Positions 60,761 through 64,000 of a stretch of 64,000 bases of DNA are shown piece after piece. Both the position numbers and the translations under genes were made by a program. Position 1 is the first letter of the stretch; each line of letters begins with the position of its first letter. Location of the stretch: NCBI GenBank assembly GCA_027627225.1, contig CM051036.1:40371926-40435925 (forward strand). Reading direction: 5' to 3'. Under the pieces are notes generated by a model. That model did not search any database and was not told the DNA's origin. It was given only the letters and a program-made list of their open reading frames with translations. The DNA comes from Congeria kusceri. Lineage: Eukaryota > Mollusca > Bivalvia > Myida > Dreissenidae.

Positions 60761-61440
60761 AAAAAGGATATCAATGCTTTAAAACTTAACTCATTTTTGT
60801 AAAATATGGTACTGACTGAATTTAATTAAAGCTGGAGTTACTTAACCACATTTATCTTAATTTATGACTCTCAGAAATGGCGTAAAACTATCTTCAAATT
60901 CTCAATACATACAAAATGAATTGATAGTACAAAACTAATCGCTGATAAGAACAGTTAGATATCAATGGAGTTCATACAAAATGGTGACATAATTTATGAA
61001 GCATAAACACACTATAATTTGGTTTCAAAAATATCTATAAACCATCGAAGATTTATCATATTTACATTGCACACTTGTCGGCTTTAAAGTAGATAAAGGC
61101 GTAGATAATATCGATAGCAAGTAAGTTACTTTTGCGAAAATTGAAAAGCGTGCTTTCAAAAATATCATAACTAACATTGAAATTGTTTTTGGTAAGCGAG
61201 ACTACTTGACAAGTATACAATAAAGACACAATAACGGGTGCTGCTTTATGAATGTTTCGGGTAAGGTTTTAAATCATATTTGTTTTGAAAGTGATTTATG
61301 TTGGAACACTTAATATATTTTAAAAGCTTCTTCCATAACTGTAGTAAAATAAAGTTATACGTGCTACAAATAAAGTAGTAGCAGAAGTAATAGCCGTGGT
61401 GGTGACGGTGGTGGTTCTTGTAGAAGTAGCTATTACTTTT
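60761..61440. other. Intergenic, nothing recognised
   Basis: AT-rich, no coding similarity seen. Confidence 0.45.
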
Positions 61441-61628
61441 TGTTGATATTGTTGACGTGTTTGTTGTTGGTGGTGGTGGTGATGATGATGGTGGTGGAGG
61501 TGTTGGTACTGATAATGATGATAATTATGATGATAATAATAATGATGATGATAATAAAGATGTTGCTGCTGCTGCTGATGATGATGATACTGATGTTGAT
61601 GTTGATGATGATGATGATAATGATGATA

Positions 61629-61702
<74 letters not shown>

Positions 61703-61740
61703 AATAATAATAAGGACGATACTGATGATACTGATGATGA
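61441..61740. repeat. (GAT)n / (GGT)n microsatellite
   Basis: GTTGTTGGTGGTGGT followed by a long run of GATGAT with GATAAT interruptions, longest uninterrupted part about 61627-61700. The poly-Asp and poly-Met frames across it are products of the repeat. Confidence 0.95.
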
Positions 61741-62935
61741 TTACTAATATTATTTCAAAATCACGAACATCGATTCCGTCGAATTAAATATGAACTACTT
61801 GTTTTTGGAAGTTTCAAGCGATTATCTGACAGAGATTGTTACACATGTACGAATTAAATCGACGAGATTTCAATTGAAATGTTCAAGCAGACCCGTGCAA
61901 GATGATAATATATTCAACATGAGTTCAATTTTTCTAGCATCACGTGAGATGAAGGGACAAATAAATCACTGCCATATTACGTCTAGGACAACAATGTTGC
62001 TTTTAAATTATTAATTTTACAATAATGCGGGTTCCGTTTTTCAGAATCAAATCTGCAGAATATGCATGTTTTACGCGTTATATCCAATTTACTGCATAAT
62101 TGGGGGCGACTGCCATGTGGGAGAGTATCCCGGTGCACTCGACAAACAATAGCAAAAACACTGCGCAAGTGAGAATGAAAGTAAACAATCTTTGTATAGA
62201 AAGCACCTTGCGCTTTGATTTTGAAGTTTATTCTTTGAAAATTGTCAGTAAAGTTGTCTTTTAAATGTTTAACCAAATGATTATTGTCAATATTAGTTAG
62301 TATTATACTTGTGTGTTACTAGCAAATAAGCAAACAGAGGCAACAGTCATACTGACACCAACCAAGTGTGAACTAATCGGATATGTCAAAAATTTCCAGG
62401 AAGTCTCGATAAAACAAACACGATTAAACGTCTGACAAAAAAGATCTACATTTCTAATATACAGATATTTTCAGTAAAATGTATTACAAAAAGGTCAACA
62501 GTGCGCTATTTTTATTTAGTTGAATTTTTCACACTGAGTTCTTATATTTGGGAATTATACACTATTATTTGTTTAAACTAATTATAAAAGATAAAAATGA
62601 TATCATTGATGGCCATTGAAACAAATATAGGAAACGAACGATTATAATCAAGATTTTGATGGAATCTGAAAACCACTGATGATTTTGATGATATACTACA
62701 AATTTATATCAATGACTATTGTATTGTCGGAGTCTATTAACAGATTAAATTTTGAATTAAACATGTAAGATTTAAACTAGTATAAATAATCATTTTAAAA
62801 TCGCTTAACTGATGGCGAAGTTTAATGCTTGTGCAGTGTATCAACGATATAAGAATTTAGATGTTCCACCGATATACTGTTAAAAATTAATACAGCACTG
62901 ACATCGGTTTGCAATCGTCGACCTCACGAATATTG
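61741..62935. other. Intergenic, nothing recognised
   Basis: Two unrelated short open frames (61790-62014 plus, 61983-62276 minus) show no domain or splice context that I can support. Confidence 0.4.
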
Positions 62936-63142
62936 GAGACGTGTCATGGTAAATCCGGGCTTAATGCATGTGCGTTACGTGTCGTTCCGGATTAGCCTGT
63001 GCGGACGCTAATCCAGGACGGCACTTTCCGCTTTAATGGTATGTTCTCTTTAAATGTTGTCTTTTGTAAACATAAAGCCACTGTATGCGGAAAATGCCGT
63101 CCTAATCCGATACGATACTTTACGCACTTGCATTAAGCTCAA
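62936..63142. mobile_element. MITE (copy 4)
   Basis: The left end GAGACGTGTCATGGTAAATC then CGGGCTTAATGCATG, inner GTTCCGGATTAGCCTGTGCG and GCTAATCCAGGACGGCAC, and right end CTTGCATTAAGCTCAATT match the family at 7311, with the right terminus partly decayed. Confidence 0.85.
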
Positions 63143-64000
63143 TTACTGATTGTATCGTCTGTATTTCTACTTTCGGGATTAACGTATCTAAGTCCAGTTG
63201 CTTTCTGTAAAATATCTTTGGCTTTCATTTCATTTTTTACTGCTTTAGAGTATCGACATTCAATGTATATGACATTAGTAAGGATTATTAAAGCTAGCTT
63301 TCTTTAATATCCTGCATTCTCGTTTTCTTAGCAGTTTTGATAAAAAAATTAACGGGGTTCGTGGTGTATGTATTTGCAAATTGTTATATTTTCGCTCTAA
63401 AAGTCGTTTAAAAACAATGAGAATAAGAACGTGTGAAAGATAGGAACTGAATATAATTTTAATATAACTTTTATTTGACAAGTGGATGCAATATGCGTTA
63501 AATGACTTTCATAAAATGCACCATATACTCCCACTTACAAGTCTTTCAGTATACCAGAAATGTTGCATACACTATCTTTTAAATGGAGAGAAATTTATCT
63601 TGAAATCTATAAATTCGAAAGTTTGTCTTTATATCTCTTATAGTACCATTTGACCAATAACTTTGTTTTCACAACATGTTTCACACTTGATTTTGCCTGT
63701 GCAGTACAAATAACAGAAAACACAGTAAAACAGTCTTATTAAATGCAAGTTATGATCGAATGAAACCACAATCAAATCACTCCTGCATAGAAGTTTTGAC
63801 GAGCGGCCTCCGATATATTGAAGTATCGGTAAAATACAGATTGCGATCGCGTGACACATTGTACCATTATCTGCTACAGGGGGTTAATTTGTTCTTAAGT
63901 GTCATCGATCACCGAACAACTTTCCAAATCCTATAAAATATTTGTTAGTTTTCTTGGTAACCGTGGAACTGTGACACGCAAACACATTTAACCTTGCTCT
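63143..64000. other. Intergenic, nothing recognised
   Basis: AT-rich to the right edge; no supported gene or repeat. Confidence 0.4.

Noticed and set aside
61440..61787. Open frames of poly-Asp and poly-Met
   Set aside because: They are translations of a (GAT)n microsatellite in different frames, with no other sequence support.

Overview
The window looks like a heterodont bivalve mollusc nuclear genome. It is AT-rich, genes are split into small exons with GT-AG introns, much of it is repeats, and the gene types (C1q-domain protein, C-type lectin, large Sushi/EGF/FN3-like extracellular protein) are ones that expand in bivalves. Several repeats (the MITE ending in ATGCATTAAGCCCGG, the tRNA-headed SINE, the element starting AAGAGCACCG) are ones I associate from memory with zebra mussel (Dreissena) and relatives. 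I could not run a search, so the species is inferred.

Layout. 109-8032, minus: the 5'/middle part of a large extracellular protein (Sushi, EGF-like, then FN3-like modules), running off the left edge. 8091-16920: a dispersed repeat split by a decayed Ty3/gypsy-type LTR retrotransposon (8759-16770). 16921-21740: microsatellites, a foldback element and a 5'-truncated LINE (minus). 22147-25555, minus: a small secreted cysteine-rich protein (two exons). 27239-36450: a small TIR element, a lone C1q terminal exon with a stop, a Tc1/mariner relic, a 4.6 kb TIR element with 21-bp palindromic units and a LINE inside it, and a dispersed repeat with a 160-bp internal period. 36647-38616, plus: an intact four-exon C1q gene. 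40319-41064, plus: a frameshifted C-type lectin. 41967-46744, minus: a complete seven-exon UNC93-like membrane protein gene. 47601-50180: a 59-bp satellite, a complete copy of the repeat seen at 8091, and a local duplication. 52575-59391, minus: a complete six-exon gene for a protein with two tandem alpha/beta domains of uncertain function, whose fourth intron is filled by a 3 kb minisatellite. 58229-63142: small TIR elements, satellites and a (GAT)n tract, with no further gene recognised.

The most unusual signal: in two separate genes a tandem array appears to have grown out of the gene's own splice site. In the two-domain gene, units of the intronic minisatellite resemble the exon-4/intron donor junction, including the last exonic bases. 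In the UNC93-like gene, eight units in and next to the last intron repeat the acceptor plus the first codons of the last exon. Both would place many decoy splice sites beside a real one.

Exon structures below were worked out by hand from splice dinucleotides and phase continuity. The C1q, UNC93-like and two-domain genes keep phase at every junction from ATG to stop, which is strong internal support.
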